A stretch of DNA of 64,000 nt from Phallus indusiatus (GCA_027605045.1 JAQFWX010000089.1:80505-144504), one strand, 5' to 3'; positions 11,301 through 23,900 are shown, counted from the stretch's first letter. Translations and numbers: made by a program. The notes: generated by a model not told the origin, from the letters alone.

Positions 11301-11994
11301 GGAGGAGGTTGACGTTGGTCGGTCTTGAGGATTTTGAAGATTGCTCGGGAGTTGCCGAAGATGTTCTGCTGTTGTCACACATCAAGCGCTCATGACGCTT
11401 GACTAGTATCAGGTCGGACAAAGACCAAACAAGGACGCTCTTCAAATCACACAAAAACTTGATTTTTATGCCCAAACCTACTTTTGTGGAATTTTTATTA
11501 CACAGTCGAAGACATGTCTTTTTATTTGACAGTATTTTCGCACTCGTACGATGAAGCCGAAGGAATACATCCAAGCTCGGAACCAAAGCCTGCTGCGCTG
11601 ATATTGTCAACCATATCGCATCTTTCGGTGACAAGAAAACTGTCAGATTCAAACTCTTGTTCTTGAGGCTTCTCCCTACTGGTTCAGGGTGCTGATCCAA
11701 GTCTAAAAATCCCGTTGATGGCGCAGTTAAACTGTCTAAGATATGGCCATCTAAAACACCTGAGTTGAAAGCTGAACTGCTGTTGAATACATAATCAAAT
11801 TTACACTAAACAGGTCCGTAGTAGAAACACCATTCCCAGCTTTCTGAAAATACACGGAAGCATCAAAGATGTGAGCTATAATAAAGTATTCCAAATCAAA
11901 GGAGTGACTATAATCTATCAAAGGTAGGCAATTTTGACATTAAACAATCGATAGCGGATAAAAAGGAGCGCTCGTAGTCAGAGTCAATTTTTTA
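11301..11994. other. Intergenic spacer, no gene seen
   Basis: About 0.7 kb between RPL26 and the DUF6534-type gene. A 140-codon minus-strand frame covers 11278-11700 but overlaps the start of RPL26, begins at a non-ATG codon in its longest form and has no recognisable composition. It most likely reflects the RPL26 promoter and leader. Confidence 0.5.
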
Positions 11995-13730
11995 TTACAC
12001 AGCTTCTGGTCCTGTAAAATCCCAAGTCTTAATTTCGTATGATGGAGTCCTATCCTTGATCAATTTTTTTTCTACTCCCTCAAGCTCAATATCAAATTCC
12101 GATCTTTCTGTCCTTTCCGATATTTTTGAAGAAGGAACATAAGGATCACGCTCCGATGTCTATTGTGGGCAAGCCATTGGCCTTTTATATTCGGATCACA
12201 AAATTTAAACTCACCTCTTGGACTGTTTCGATCTGAATCGAGACACCTTGACCCTTGTATGTAGCAACATGTTTAGAGGATGATGTCGGCTTCATGCTTT
12301 GTCGTCCTTTTGATGTTGGATCATATATTCCACGCAACACCCGTCGTGAATTCAGTCTGAAATTGAAGACTAAATATAGAAAAGATAGCCAGATCAGGTC
12401 ACTTACGTTGCTAGCAAGGCATTGGTATACATTCTAAATTCAGATACATCAAAAAAATTTTGTATATCCGCGAACGTAGTCGGACGTACCGGCCCAAAGA
12501 CAAATGCATGGCCTTGGAGACAAAAATAAGCATCAGAAACTTTATAATTACCCCATCTAAAAATCAAACACCTACAATGAATACGAATGATTCAGGGACG
12601 GCAAAAAACTTTGTTCAGAGGTAGAAAAAAATTATTATTCAACGTTCAAATGAAGCCGGAAAAGACTCACGGTAATAAGGCATGCTACCGCTAATGCACT
12701 AAACGAAACTCTAATACAAAGTCTTTAAGGATTTCAAAATAGAACTTACCTAGTCGCCAAACCAGTCGTGACAGTGTATTTTATCAAAAGAGAAATGATA
12801 GAATGCGTCCTTGTGGATGTATGAAATCATGAGCAAATCGTTTGCCGTATCGCATACTTACCGAGCAAAGGTGCTATTGGAGTTTTGTTTTCGAAGATAG
12901 TAGCACATCAACAGCGCAATAATCACATCGCCTTCGTATCGTCAGTATGTCATTTGCTCAGAAAAAGGGAATAAGCTTACTTCCCGCACCAATCGAAAAA
13001 AGCGCTGTTACCTGTGGTTTTAATACCAAAAACTCACTAGTAGACGGCACTTTGATGTCCATAGCTGAGGCGTATATAGCCAAAATGAACACAGTCATGC
13101 ATATGGCCGTCAAAAACAACAAAAGCGGAATATTTCGGTTGCTAAATATCCATATCCTATGATCATAAGCATATATTAGCTCGCCTCGTTTTTTCCGCTT
13201 TGCCGAGGGAGAGTTTTAGTGAACTCACCGCCGGATGAAGAAAGATTGGCAGAGAATCGAAGCTAAACCAAGAAGTACCAAGTGGGCATCAAAGGTCCAT
13301 ATCGAAAATTTGAGTACATCCGTGTCCCCCCAATGAATAACAAGATAATAATACACGGCGTGGCCGACAAATATCAGGTGAATCAAGTCTACACACCACA
13401 CCGTACCGACCTGCGCAGCCCGGGGGTGGGGTAAGCCATCGAAGTATTTGACTCCACAAAACGAGGTGAACTTGCCAGAGACTTGAGCCAGATGGAATCC
13501 TCAGGAAAACTTTCATAATACACGTATGTCTGGATGGTAAGAATACCTTGAAAGCTAAGAGTGACATCGACAAAATTAATTCCGAACTCAAGAAGCAGAA
13601 GTAGCGGCTTCGCTCTTACAGAGTAGCGAACAGCACTAGACCAAAAATGTTGAACGATGATTAACTGAAGGGGTTGTGTTTACTTACCACCTATGTATAG
13701 TGCACCGTACGTCGGGCCGATGTCGTTCAT
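11995..13730 (-). CDS. DUF6534-type seven-transmembrane protein
   Basis: A member of the large agaricomycete family of seven-helix membrane proteins carrying the DUF6534 domain; the function is unknown. About ten exons joined by short introns. The N terminus MNDIGPTYGALYIGVLFATL leads to FQGILTIQTYVYYESFPEDS (helix 2 and the loop), VWCVDLIHLIFVGHAVYYYL (helix 3), LKFSIWTFDAHLVLLGLASI, then a GDVIIALLMCYYL exon and the Asn-containing ending MYTNALLATLNSRRVLRG typical of the family. The tail of about 90 residues is hydrophilic and Ser/Glu-rich, ending EIKTWDFTGPEAV. The exon after SIWLKSL is reached through an intron that starts GCAAGT (13475-13411). Membership is well supported; each small exon boundary is less certain. 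Confidence 0.82.
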
Positions 13731-15073
13731 GCTACCCAAAGTAGAGGAAAACATGGTAAGCGGAAAGAAAGTGTGAGGAGGATGGAAAAAACAGGGATAA
13801 TTACTTTATAGAGAGCTGGCTTGGTGACAATGGAGCGCGAATTATTATGCCCGAACTGGGGTTTGATTTGCTATGGCCGGTCACAATAGGGGCGACTAAA
13901 GCGGAACCAGTGCAGGGTAAACTTGAGCCTGCTTTATATAGAGGTCAAGGCAAAATTCCATGACCTTTTGAGCGTTCTTTGTAAGTGTGAAGTGACGGAG
14001 AGCTATTGGAGGCCGACTGAAAGGGAACGAATCGCACGTTATAATGTCAAATTGAACCCCTTGTGTCGTGTGTATAGATATAGAACGCACAACCAATGCT
14101 GGCAATTTCGAAATAAGCCGAGTGAATCCATGGACCAAATGATGATGATAAGAAGACCTGTCTTTGTCTAAAATGATTTAGGAACAAATGGAGGATATTT
14201 CTGTGCTTTGGGAATCAGTCATAGTTCAGGGGGACTATATGTCAGATGAAACTGAGCCGAATGCATCCGGCCGAATTGAGGCAAACAAATCCATCATGGC
14301 AGGAGGGGAAGCATGGTCAATTGCGTGGCTATCTCTGTTGGCTCTTTTTGTGGGAAACAATTGCAGTCTAAAATTCCACAGGCCTGATTATGGACTTAGA
14401 AGCTGCTTTTCCTTGCCGAAATAGTGATGATAATTCAGTCGCTCGGTGGATTGATAGCTGCAGAATATAATGAGCTGTATGAGACTAGAAGATGATGAAC
14501 ACTGTATACATATACCTAAGACTAGAAAAGATCGGGCCGTGTTGAATTCTATAATAAACAAAACATGGCCGTGAGTGAAACCACGGCGGAACAGCGATCT
14601 TTTTCGGTAAAATTTTTGCCATAAGGTCGCTCACTCTGAGGCAGATCAAAGTAGATCAAAAATTTTGAGCTTGAACGTTCTACCAAGAAATTGAGGGGTA
14701 AAAGACCAGGCCCAAGGTTCAGAAGGTTCAGAATCTGGAGCTTCGTCGTATGTTGTTTCCGTCGCAAAGATAAAGCTGCTTCGACGTCGATATTAATGAC
14801 AGCTCGAAGATGGAATATGACATGTTTTGTTTGCGGCTAGCACTTGCCGTTCGTATTAGTCATACTCAACAGTGAGAAATTTTTTAAGCTTCGAAGGCCA
14901 TTGAGAACTGCACCTTAGCAACACCCAATTCAATTAAACTTCAGGGTCAAAAAAGGAATAACGGGAGGAATAAGATACACCCGCAGTCGACTCTCATTGT
15001 GTAACATTGTGTAAAAAGCAGCATAAAATAGATACATATAATTCATCGCCTGTGATGAATAAGGGTTTAGCAG
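13731..15073. other. Intergenic region, no gene seen
   Basis: About 1.3 kb between the convergent 3' side of the forkhead gene and the 5' side of the DUF6534-type gene. Several frames of 60-80 codons exist on both strands (for example 13896-14138 minus and 14188-14424 plus), but none joins through plausible splice sites or has protein-like composition. Confidence 0.5.
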
Positions 15074-16356
15074 CTAAGAAGGTAACCAGCACCACAACTC
15101 AATATCTTGAGCTGTAACCTCAACTGTTTCAAAATCGAGAGGATCACAACTGGCGGGGTGTACCAACATGCTGATCGGTATCTTTGGCGGACCGAATTTA
15201 AATGGATTGTCATCGGCTATAGTTGGAGCTCTATCTACAACAATCACGGGATGATCCTGCGTGTCTTGAGTTGACCGTACCGATGACGTGTTATCCAGGG
15301 TTTGGTTTCGGGGGGGAAGGTTGCCATTGAGAGGAAGTTGGGAGATCGTCCAATAATAGCTCTAGAAATAGTCATGGTCGATAATCTGAACAGATAATCG
15401 AAAAAAAACGTACCGAGTCATCTTGACCGCTTTTGCATATGCTCATTTTTGTAAATAGCTCATTTTGTTCTAATTCATGGGATACATCGAGCTACAAAAA
15501 AGAAAAATCTCTGAATCTAAATTCAAGCCGTTTTTTGACAAGCCCGTAGTGACTTACAAACCAATCATCGTCCCCAATATCCCAATCACTGAACTGTCTA
15601 AACGCGAAATAAGAGAATCGCCGAATAAGACAGAGTTTAATTTCATGTTCTGTAAGTCGTTTCATCGGAGATCCATAAATTGCTGCTAATATGAGATACC
15701 ACAGCTGGAAAGGCGGCTTCTCGTCGGGATCTTCACTATGCCAGTTTATTTCATTTAGACTGATTTCCCCACCCGGATCAATCTTATGGGCTGGTTAAGG
15801 CGTAAATGATCAGCATTGCCCAAAAAGACGGGACAAATCAAAACCCAAACATACGATTCATTTTCTGCCATATTTTCCATTCCTCCCGCTGTTCACGCAA
15901 AGGATAGTATTGACTGGGATGGGGTTTTCTCTCGCCCAAGTTACGAGGGACGGTAGTACATTCGCATACCCAATGAGGAAATAATACTCCATATTTCTGT
16001 TTAATCTTTGCCATTAGCAAGCGTCGAGCCACAGAGGCATATTCCTGCCCCAAGTTAACCGACAGCGAACAGATCTGACTCGGTGCTGTAGAGTTGAGGT
16101 TATGGGATAAGGACTCGGATCCGGCATCGGAAAAAACTTCGTGTTCCTCGTCTGTCGAAATGTTATATCTGTGAAATGCTTGTTGTGATGGATCATCAGA
16201 CGTACCGACGGCGGTTGAGTCGCTACACAAGGTCGGCGTGGGAGAGCCATTCTCATGAGAACGGGACCCGTCTGATGCGCCGGAAGTAGATTCATCGAGG
16301 TTCCTGACTTCAATGTCAATGTTGCCATTGGATTGAGGAATAGATTCGTCGTCCAT
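15074..16356 (-). CDS. Divergent forkhead-domain protein
   Basis: Four exons (16356-15855, 15790-15558, 15491-15414, 15361-15074), totalling 1101 bases (366 aa). The N-terminal 150 residues are Ser/Asp/Asn-rich and probably disordered. Across exons 2-4 the frame follows the forkhead winged-helix fold: KPPFQLWYLILAAIYGSP (helix 1; canonical KPPYSY..LI..AI.SSP), KRLTEHEIKLCLIRRFSYF (helix 2), then DWFLDVSHELEQNELF at the place of the recognition helix W..S[IV]RHNLS.N..F, and SYYWTI for the wing strand. The invariant R-H-N of the recognition helix reads S-H-E here, so DNA contacts may differ. It is probably a nuclear transcription regulator. The start is the first ATG (MDDESIPQ) after a likely leader intron ending TTTTTTACTACAG. 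Confidence 0.7.
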
Positions 16357-16786
16357 TCTATTTTTACCGCTATCTCTGTAGTAAAAAACCTTGTTCAAAC
16401 TGTCAGTGACGGGATGGGAGATTTGAACACAACTAGTAAAAGATAGTTCGGGGAATGGAAGCCTTCGTAACTTGGTAAGAAGAGTATATATGGGGGTATC
16501 ATTGAGGACAGTATGGTGGACAAACGCAAAATGGACTAAAGTCTAGCTGGACCATGGACGTTTGGTTAAAGATTTACATATAAACTTAGACGCCCGTCCC
16601 GCAGTCTTGTCCTTACTAGAGGTCACGCCGGTCACGATCCATAACGCGACATCTCTTCTTTCGAATTTGAAGCTAATCAATTACTTGCGATATTATAAAG
16701 TTGAATTTTAAGCCCACAATTGAACTCAATTTGTAAAAAAAAAATAGATGGAACAGGCCCAGAACAGAAAAAGAACAAAAAATCCT
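16357..16786. other. Promoter side of the forkhead gene, no further gene seen
   Basis: About 430 bases holding the 5' leader of the forkhead gene, probably including a leader intron whose acceptor lies near 16370. It ends in an A-rich run (T-rich on the minus strand) that serves the adjacent tRNA gene as terminator. Confidence 0.45.
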
Positions 16787-16870
16787 AGCCTCACGCGGGG
16801 GTCGAACCCGCAACCTTGAGATTGATGCTCAGTTAAGAGTCTCACGCTCTACCGATTGAGCTAGCAAGGC
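16787..16870 (-). tRNA. tRNA-Lys (anticodon CUU) with an 11-base intron
   Basis: Folded by hand on the minus strand: acceptor GCCTTGC pairing with GTGAGGC (two G-U pairs), D arm GCTC/GAGC with loop AATCGGTA, anticodon stem TGAGA/TCTCA, anticodon CTT at 16837-16835, T arm GCGGG-TTCGACC-CCCGC. An 11-base insertion (16833-16823) sits one base 3' of the anticodon, the canonical nuclear tRNA intron position. The A box (TAGCTCAATCGG) and B box (GGTTCGACCCC) are intact, and a T6 run follows the 3' end as RNA polymerase III terminator. Confidence 0.94.
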
Positions 16871-18336
16871 ACGCTCGTTCCAGCTCAGATGGATCAATAT
16901 CACAGGAATAATCCAATTGTGGACAGATTGAGAATAGGCTGAGAAATATCAGCTTTATCAGTACGCGGTAGCGATCAAGCTCAAGGACAAAACCCCGCCC
17001 TAACGACACCCGGAGGCAACGCATAGAATCCTTGTGGACAAAACCCATTGAATGGATTTCCGTTGATGTTCGGTTGACTGTTCTTCAAAACACTCGGATG
17101 CAGATTCTTCCGACAGCTCCACATTCAAAACTTTGTAATGATTTTAGAAACTGTAATTTATAATAGAAACCTAAAAGCCAGGAATGCGAGGGCTCAGCTT
17201 TTCGCGTGATCAAGGTGCTTCCATCTAATACTGATTTCCGTCTAGTTCAAGTTGATAATTGGATAGATCACTTCGTTTATAAAGCGCTACGCTGAACAAC
17301 GACTCCTACAGACCGGTGCCTCCTGTCTCGGGCGTTTTTTGTAAAACTTTGATTTAATCTATTATCCCCACAAACATCGATGTCAAAATTAGTACTGTCG
17401 AATGATCTCAAACAGAAGACCTCCGAGTCCGGTAAAACGCGGCTGTTAGGGTCCATTTTACGATTTAGGACTGGTAATTCATGGGAAAATTAACGTTCAA
17501 TAACTCAAGGTCCTCGACGCCTCAGTGATCAACGAAATGCACACATTGAAAGGCGCGCCTTCTCGCTAGTTGTAACAAGTTGTTCGAGATCTTGGAAAGA
17601 GTCGAAGGCTGCCTCGTAAATCACGTTCTTTTGTCCTCCTCCCCAAACGCCGTATATACTATATACATAATGAAAAAGAACCAGCCGCAGCATGCTGTAA
17701 GTTGTATAAACTCTACTTCCTCATGGGCCATGTATTAGCACTCACGGTACTTTATCTGGCGCATCAAGCGCCTCTAGTGATACAGCACTGTGTGCCCTCG
17801 ATATTGGGAATACCCAGCTCCACAGTTTAAAGAACAATACAGGCGTCTACTCCACAATTCTGTACTCAGAAAAAATTGGAAATAGGCGTCGACAGTTATG
17901 ATCATGCCCGTGAACATTGAGCACAGAAAGTGTCTAATAGTTGGTATAAATTAATAATCACCGGCATAACAGTAATAATCCATGTATATTTCTTATATGA
18001 GTTCAGAAGATCAGACCTTAAGTAGCTTTTTGACAACTTGAATGGAAGAATATTTCGATTAGACGACATTGGGTATAGCATCATAAATATCTCTACACGC
18101 CCGTATTCCGCTCAAGCATGGACATCTACAAACCCTTACGGTGTTTTTGGATTTCCATTAGACATTGCATTACGCCTACCCTGAATAAAAAAAACAAAGA
18201 CGAAAAACGAAAATATAGTAGGCGCGTAGATTTTCTGACAGCATATAAGCAGGACGTTCTTCCCCAGAGTAACCTATCTTCAACATACACATCTTACGTT
18301 TTACTTGAGCTTTACTCTACTTCTTTAATTTTAATA
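16871..18336. other. Intergenic region, no gene seen
   Basis: About 1.5 kb between the tRNA and the secreted barwin-like gene. A short ATG frame near 17669 follows a TATA-like tract and runs into a GTAAGT, but the next possible exons do not keep the frame, so I do not call a gene. A TATA element for the downstream gene is listed separately. Confidence 0.45.
18244..18249 (+). promoter_or_regulatory. TATA box of the barwin-like gene
   Basis: TATAAG, 93 bases before the ATG at 18337 and followed by a CT-rich leader. The position fits a TATA-driven gene for an abundant small secreted protein. Confidence 0.5.
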
Positions 18337-18892
18337 ATGTTTTCCTCCAAAGTCTTTTTCTCTCTGTTGGCACTAGCTTCCGTCGCGATTGCAGGTCCAG
18401 TCCCTCATACCCCACGCCAAGACATGTCGGGACAGTGAGTAGAAAGAAACCTCTTAATCTGAAGATCTCGTCTGATTTTCTCCAGCGCAACGTTCTACTT
18501 CCAGAATGGCGTAGCAGGAGCTTGTGGACAGGTACACCCTGACAGTGACCACATCGTTGCTCTGCGTAAGACATTGACACTAGCAGCATCTAAGTCTCGA
18601 ATTGGTTATTGATCCTTTTTCACATTCAGAGACGGCGAAGTATAACAATGGTGCCAATTGTGGACGAACAATTGCCATCACCGATACCAGTACTGGAAAA
18701 ACGGTCAACGGCGTCGTAGCTGATGAATGTCCGACATGCACATCAGCTAACGATATTGATCTGTCCTCAAGTCTTTTCACAGAGTTCGCTTCTGAGGATA
18801 CTGGTGTTATACCCGGTTTGTTCTACACGTGCAACTTGTTGAAATTTTTGAACTGATGCGGTTTTATGGCAGTGACTTGGCACTTTGTTTGA
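18337..18892 (+). CDS. Secreted double-psi beta-barrel protein (riboflavin aldehyde-forming-enzyme / expansin-like)
   Basis: Four exons (18337-18434, 18486-18565, 18630-18815, 18873-18892), giving a protein of about 127 residues. A signal peptide is plain (MFSSKVFFSLLALASVAIAG), with a possible propeptide ending in Arg-Gln. The mature part reads GHATFYFQNGVAGACGQVHP, then ANCGRTIAITDTSTGK, ADECPTCTSANDIDLSSSLF and ends VIPVTWHFV. This is the rare-lipoprotein-A-like / barwin fold seen in basidiomycete proteins named riboflavin aldehyde-forming enzyme, with paired cysteines and the catalytic-type Asp in NDIDLS. It is exported and probably acts at the cell wall; an enzymatic role is unproven for most members. 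Confidence 0.9.
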
Positions 18893-19074
18893 ATTTAGTT
18901 CAGCATTAATCTGCTGTGCTGAAACTTTGGTTATCTCTTAATATATGTATTTAATAGTGACGTCTAATATCACTCGTTCTTACGCAAATGCGACGTACAT
19001 AACCAAACTACTGAACGGTCAGTGTCTGAGTACTGAGTATCGTACGAACGCTCCCGCAAAAGCCCAAAAAATAT

Positions 19075-19837
19075 TTATTCGGTAACGTTGGTATAGGTAC
19101 TCTTTTCCTTCTAAGAAGGTATCAGAAAAACGAGCACCTAAAACTAACGACAACACATACCGCCAAGGAATCTCTGGCAAACTCATCGATTTTCGCAGCA
19201 GCCTCTGCAGGAAGTAAATTGGTAACATCCAACACATTCATCTCGTGTTCGCATTGGAAGGCAAAAAGAGTGTTATTCCGTATGGTTTTCAAAGCCTCAA
19301 TGTCTCTAAGTTTAGACACGCGAGTTGAAGAAGTCACCCTCCTGAGATTCTCTTCTTCCTCGCAAGCAAGGATGACTGATATGAAGGGGATTTTCTGAGA
19401 GACAGCTTGATCGAGATGCTGTCGGGCAATCGCTGGTCCAATGGGTGTATGGGTTCCGTGTGAGCCGGTAAAGATGTATGTTGTGTTTCGTCCGACAGTA
19501 GAGATTGCATTCAGAACTTCTCGACGCTATTGCGATATTGTAACGTATCAACTTTAACTGACTGGGTGGTATGGAAGAAAATCACGGACCACTGCCTTGC
19601 GAAGATCCTCATATTCTGGAGACGCTCGTTCAAAAGCATTCAGGCATAATTCGATAACGAGATGGTTATGGATGATTTTTGAATCAGGTATCAACTTTCT
19701 AAATTCATTTGTTGATGGCTGAAGAACCGAAATGAGTAAAGATAGTCAACGTACTGTAACTCCTTTGCAATAGTCAGTTTTCCAACCCCAGGATAACCGT
19801 TGATATAAATCCAAGGACGAGGATGCATTGAATCCAT
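19075..19837 (-). CDS. P-loop nucleotide-binding protein (gluconate-kinase-like AAA fold)
   Basis: About four exons on the minus strand. The start MDSMHPRPWIYINGYPGVGK includes the Walker A loop GYPGVGKLT. The next exon reads LIPDSKIIHNHLVIE, with the HNH phrase typical of this small fungal kinase-like family. The third carries NTTYIFTGSHGTHTPIG and IPFISVILACEEEENLRRVT, with a lid-like LRDIEALKTIR. A last short exon after a GTATGT intron ends TNVTE. The family binds ATP and probably phosphorylates a small molecule, but the substrate is unknown. The soluble sequence without a signal peptide suggests a cytosolic protein. Confidence 0.8.
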
Positions 19838-20952
19838 GTTCAAAGAGGCCTCCCGTTAGTCATAGCAGTAGTCGTGCCACGAGTGCTGATCAACCGGAAG
19901 AACGGCTTCAGAGCCAGAGTTGAACCTCTTGATTCGTTCACGCGGTGGACCGGCTGGCGGGCTGGAGTCTTTTTTTTTGAACTCTCTTAGAATGAGAAAC
20001 TAAATATCGCCATTAGCATCGCGAAAGGAATACGATAATCACCTCGACTTTATAATGCTCGCCATCGTCGTGAGCCCAGAATGATGGTGGATGATAACTC
20101 GTTGGATTGAGGTTGCACCGCGTGCGTGTGTGGGAAGAGAAGATCGGGCCGAAGTGAGTGCGCTTACTAAGCGGTATCACGCCAAGCTATCAGCCAATAT
20201 GACGTTGTGTGCTGCCCAGTGAGGTTGCTTGACATGAGAGCCAGACAGGCTGAGAGACTCACACCTACTCACACCTGCAGTTTGATTCTGTCGTCAGACT
20301 GATTCAGCTCAGTTGCGCGCAGCTCTCATAATATGTGATAAACTCCCGATTAGGCAAGCCGAAAATGGAAACAACAGACTCTATCTCAATGTGCATCACT
20401 GCACCGAGCCGTAGCGTGTAATACGTATACAAAGCCACCTGTCGGAAGGACATAAGCAAGAATATCTGTATACATATGTACGAGACAGGCACATCAGACA
20501 CCTTTTAATCGCACTGCAATTCTCCGGTGCCTCTTAGTTCAAGGGACGAAGATTTCCTAATGCACGTTCCATCGCACAGAAATCACAGGCGTTGCTTCCC
20601 TGATAGCCTTATGCGGTAACTTTACGCACAAGAATGAAATTTTCGATGGACGCAGTGCAAAGTAATATCACGTAGGTAATCCAGCCATGTGACTCGCAGA
20701 CTATTCATTTAGCGGAACGAGCGCACGTTTGAATAATACCTCCCTGAACCAATTACATTTGCCCCTCAAGTCCCCACTGATCAGTTACCCAATTTGAATT
20801 TCGCTAAGCTGCCAGTGTTATGTGTGTTATGTATATGTAGTGGCATGGCGCTCGGTATATATAACACCACAAAAAATCTTGAGAATGTTTTAGCAACGCG
20901 TCCGCGTCCCCTGTTGTTTGTGCAAGAACGGGTTATTGGTTGGGTTACTGGA
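19838..20952. other. Intergenic region, no gene seen
   Basis: About 1.1 kb between the divergently transcribed P-loop gene and the sphingomyelinase gene. An open frame upstream of the sphingomyelinase ATG (from about 20794) stays in frame but has no ATG in a useful place and lacks similarity. Confidence 0.5.
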
Positions 20953-23900
20953 ATGCTCAAGTTAGTTTTAAAGCAAAGCCTGTGGGCCAGCGCCGCTCTC
21001 GCATCCACAGCTGCATTAGGACCACATCCTCCTCCCCCTCCCCCCCCTCCTCCTCATTCTTCGACTCACACGTCCTCTGCAACCGGCTTACCACTCGGAC
21101 CTTCTACCTTTGTAGCTCCAGGTCTATTCCCCACGTCCGCCTTCAAACACTACTACAACAATCCGACAGCCACGAGCGCTCAGCCCCAACCAGTCGTCAC
21201 CGATCCCGTCTTGGTTAGTCTATCTTCTAAGCCTTACGTCGAAAAAAAAATTGATTTCTGAAACCATTTTAGCACCTTACCTTTCCGGAGTCTTTGACTG
21301 ACCCAAACCACATTCCTGGCAATGATACTACCGACCCCCATCTCTTCCCACCAAAAGCAAGTGCTACCCAGATCCTCGAATTGGCTTTCCAGCAGATTGT
21401 CGGTATCAACAACAATCCTATCTTTGGTACGATTGAACGATATAAAATCCTTATGATGGCTGATAATCTGATTACCATCACTACACGACATTTTTCACAG
21501 GAACTGACAGCTGCTCAAAGTGCCTGACATCCTTGGAAATCGGCAAGATGGTCGCTCTCGCCGAACCAACGATGATACCCCAGCTCGGCCTTATGCTGTG
21601 CGAACATTTTAACCTGGCCAGCAATTGCTTTACTACCTACGGGGCCACTAATGACGGACACATAATCGCCCAAGTATTGGCCAACACCGACATTAGTGGC
21701 TATGATGGCCAGGTACGCGAACTTTTGATTTATTCTATAAACCAGCGACATCATGAAGATGGCTAAATCATCATCTTATCAAGCTTTTCTGCCAAAACTT
21801 CTTCTCTGCATGCGCCCTTCCCCCAACCCCCGCTCTCGATCTTTCCAAATTCTTCACCAAGCCCAAGCCGAATCCCTTGCCACCACCAAGGAAACCAAGT
21901 GGTAAACGTATGAAAGTCCTTCACATGAGTGACTTCCACGTCGATCCCCGTACGTACATACTACGCCCTTTAACCGAATGAATTAGGACAAAACATGATG
22001 TGATGAAAACAGGTTATGCCACTAGCTCGGAAGCAAATTGCACGACCGGATTGTGTTGCCGCGCGAATAACAACAACGTGAATGTACCTCATGGCGAAGT
22101 TTCACTCGCAGCACCTCGTTACGGTTGGTTCACATGGTACGAGACACCATTTCAGCTCACCTTTCCAACAGCGAAATAAACTTCTCTCTCTCTCTCTCTT
22201 CATAGCGATACCCCTTGGTCCTTGGGTCTCGCAGCCTTGGAAGCTATCCCCGTGTTAACAGGCACTCAGGATACTGGTTTCGATTTTACTTTGTATACTG
22301 GTGATCTCGTCAGTCATGATTCTGAAGGGCAGCTGAGTCGGCGAGTATAACTTTAACAATCTCGAAAACTATCTATATTGAGTGCTTATTAAACAGGGCG
22401 TACATTGAATATGCTGAGGTATGTTCTTCCTTCCTCTCCACTAGAAATTCCTTCATGTGATTTACACTGGACGTTAGACTGCGCTTTATACTCTTTTCAA
22501 ACAACAGCTCGGTTCCGGACCTGTGTACGCTGCTCTTGGAAATCACGACTCGTACAACCAGTACGTCTTCCGAATCTAATTTTATCTCTCTCTTCTGACG
22601 ATTTTTTAGGGCCCAAGACGCTCCACACCTACTAGGTGGAGACCTTGCCACCCAGTTCAGCTGGTATATATTCTCACTTAATCTGTCTCTTTTTCTGTCC
22701 GCTAATCGAGCCGGCATTGTCAGGAATTATGATCACGTTGCCTCATTATGGGAATTGGAAGGCTGGCTTCCGGGTACAGTTGCTGAACAGGCTAAGGCTA
22801 ATTACGCCGGTTACAGCGTCCAGAGGCAGGACGGCTTGAGGATTATCGCTTTGAACACCGACCTATGTAAGTCATTAGCTCAGGAGGTCATATACAGCAT
22901 CGTCTTATATTATTTTTACTTTGGATCAGGGTACCGTGCAAACTATCTCGCGTACATCAACCTCAACACTTCGGATCCCTCTGGAATGTTGACGGCCCTA
23001 ATCCAGGAGTTGGAAGATGCTGAAGAGGCCGGTGATGCTGGTAAGTATTTAATCTTCTCGATAGGTTTTTTATTGCTAAAACAAACCTACATCAGCCTAC
23101 ATTATTGGTCACGTATTAAGTGGATGGTAAATTCTCAGATTCAATCGCATACACATCTTGCTCAATACGAGCTTTTGAATAGGGACGGAACTAATCCTTT
23201 GGAAGCCCCAACTAATCTGTGTAAGTTGTAGACCCGGTCTTATCCTCATTCCCGATTAATTTGATGGCTAAATTTGATGCGAGAAGTCTATCAAATGTAG
23301 GTTACTTTGATTAGGAAACTCCTAAAGTCTTGTTCTAACCTCCCTGTAGTGTCGATCGTTTCGCGCCTCACGTCATTAAGCTCATAGCCTTCGGACATAC
23401 CCATGAAGATCAATTCTCCGTAGGCTGGCTCCGTTTGTTCATATGTCGTCAACAAACATTTATTTCTCCTTTCATTTGTTTGATTATTAGGTTTTCTACA
23501 CCAACAACGGCACCGTTCAAAGCGCTGACACCGCAGTGGCAGTTTCTTGGGTATGTTACATAGTTTGAATTGGCGAGAAGGGAGGAATCCCCTGACAATT
23601 TACTAGATCGCACCCAGTATAACTCCTCTTACCAACCTGAATTCCGGATTCCGTATGTATGAGATCGACTCAGGTGTAAGTAGTAATGCTACATTTTCCT
23701 CTCTTCCTTTCTGAGTTAAGTCTATTTTTCCCCTAGTCTTTCGATGTTTTGGATGCCTACACGTACGTCTTGTCGATGATAATAATATTAATGACCACGC
23801 CGAAAGAGGAACTAACGTTTTCTTGAACTTTTGTTTCTGGTTTGTTTTTCAGCTGGGCAACCAATGTATCGACTTTCCCCTCACTTGATCACCAAACACA

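Noticed and set aside
11278..11700. 140-codon minus-strand open frame
   Set aside because: It overlaps the first exon of RPL26 on the same strand in another frame, begins at a non-ATG codon in its longest form and lacks protein-like composition.
13896..14424. Overlapping 78-82-codon frames on both strands
   Set aside because: No splice partners, no family resemblance, and both strands are equally open.
17669..17860. Short ATG frame after a TATA-like tract with a GTAAGT donor
   Set aside because: None of the following AG acceptors restores a protein-like frame in the right phase.
20794..20952. In-frame 5' extension of the sphingomyelinase
   Set aside because: No suitable ATG, and the start at 20953 gives a clear signal peptide directly followed by the Pro tract; the extension would bury it.
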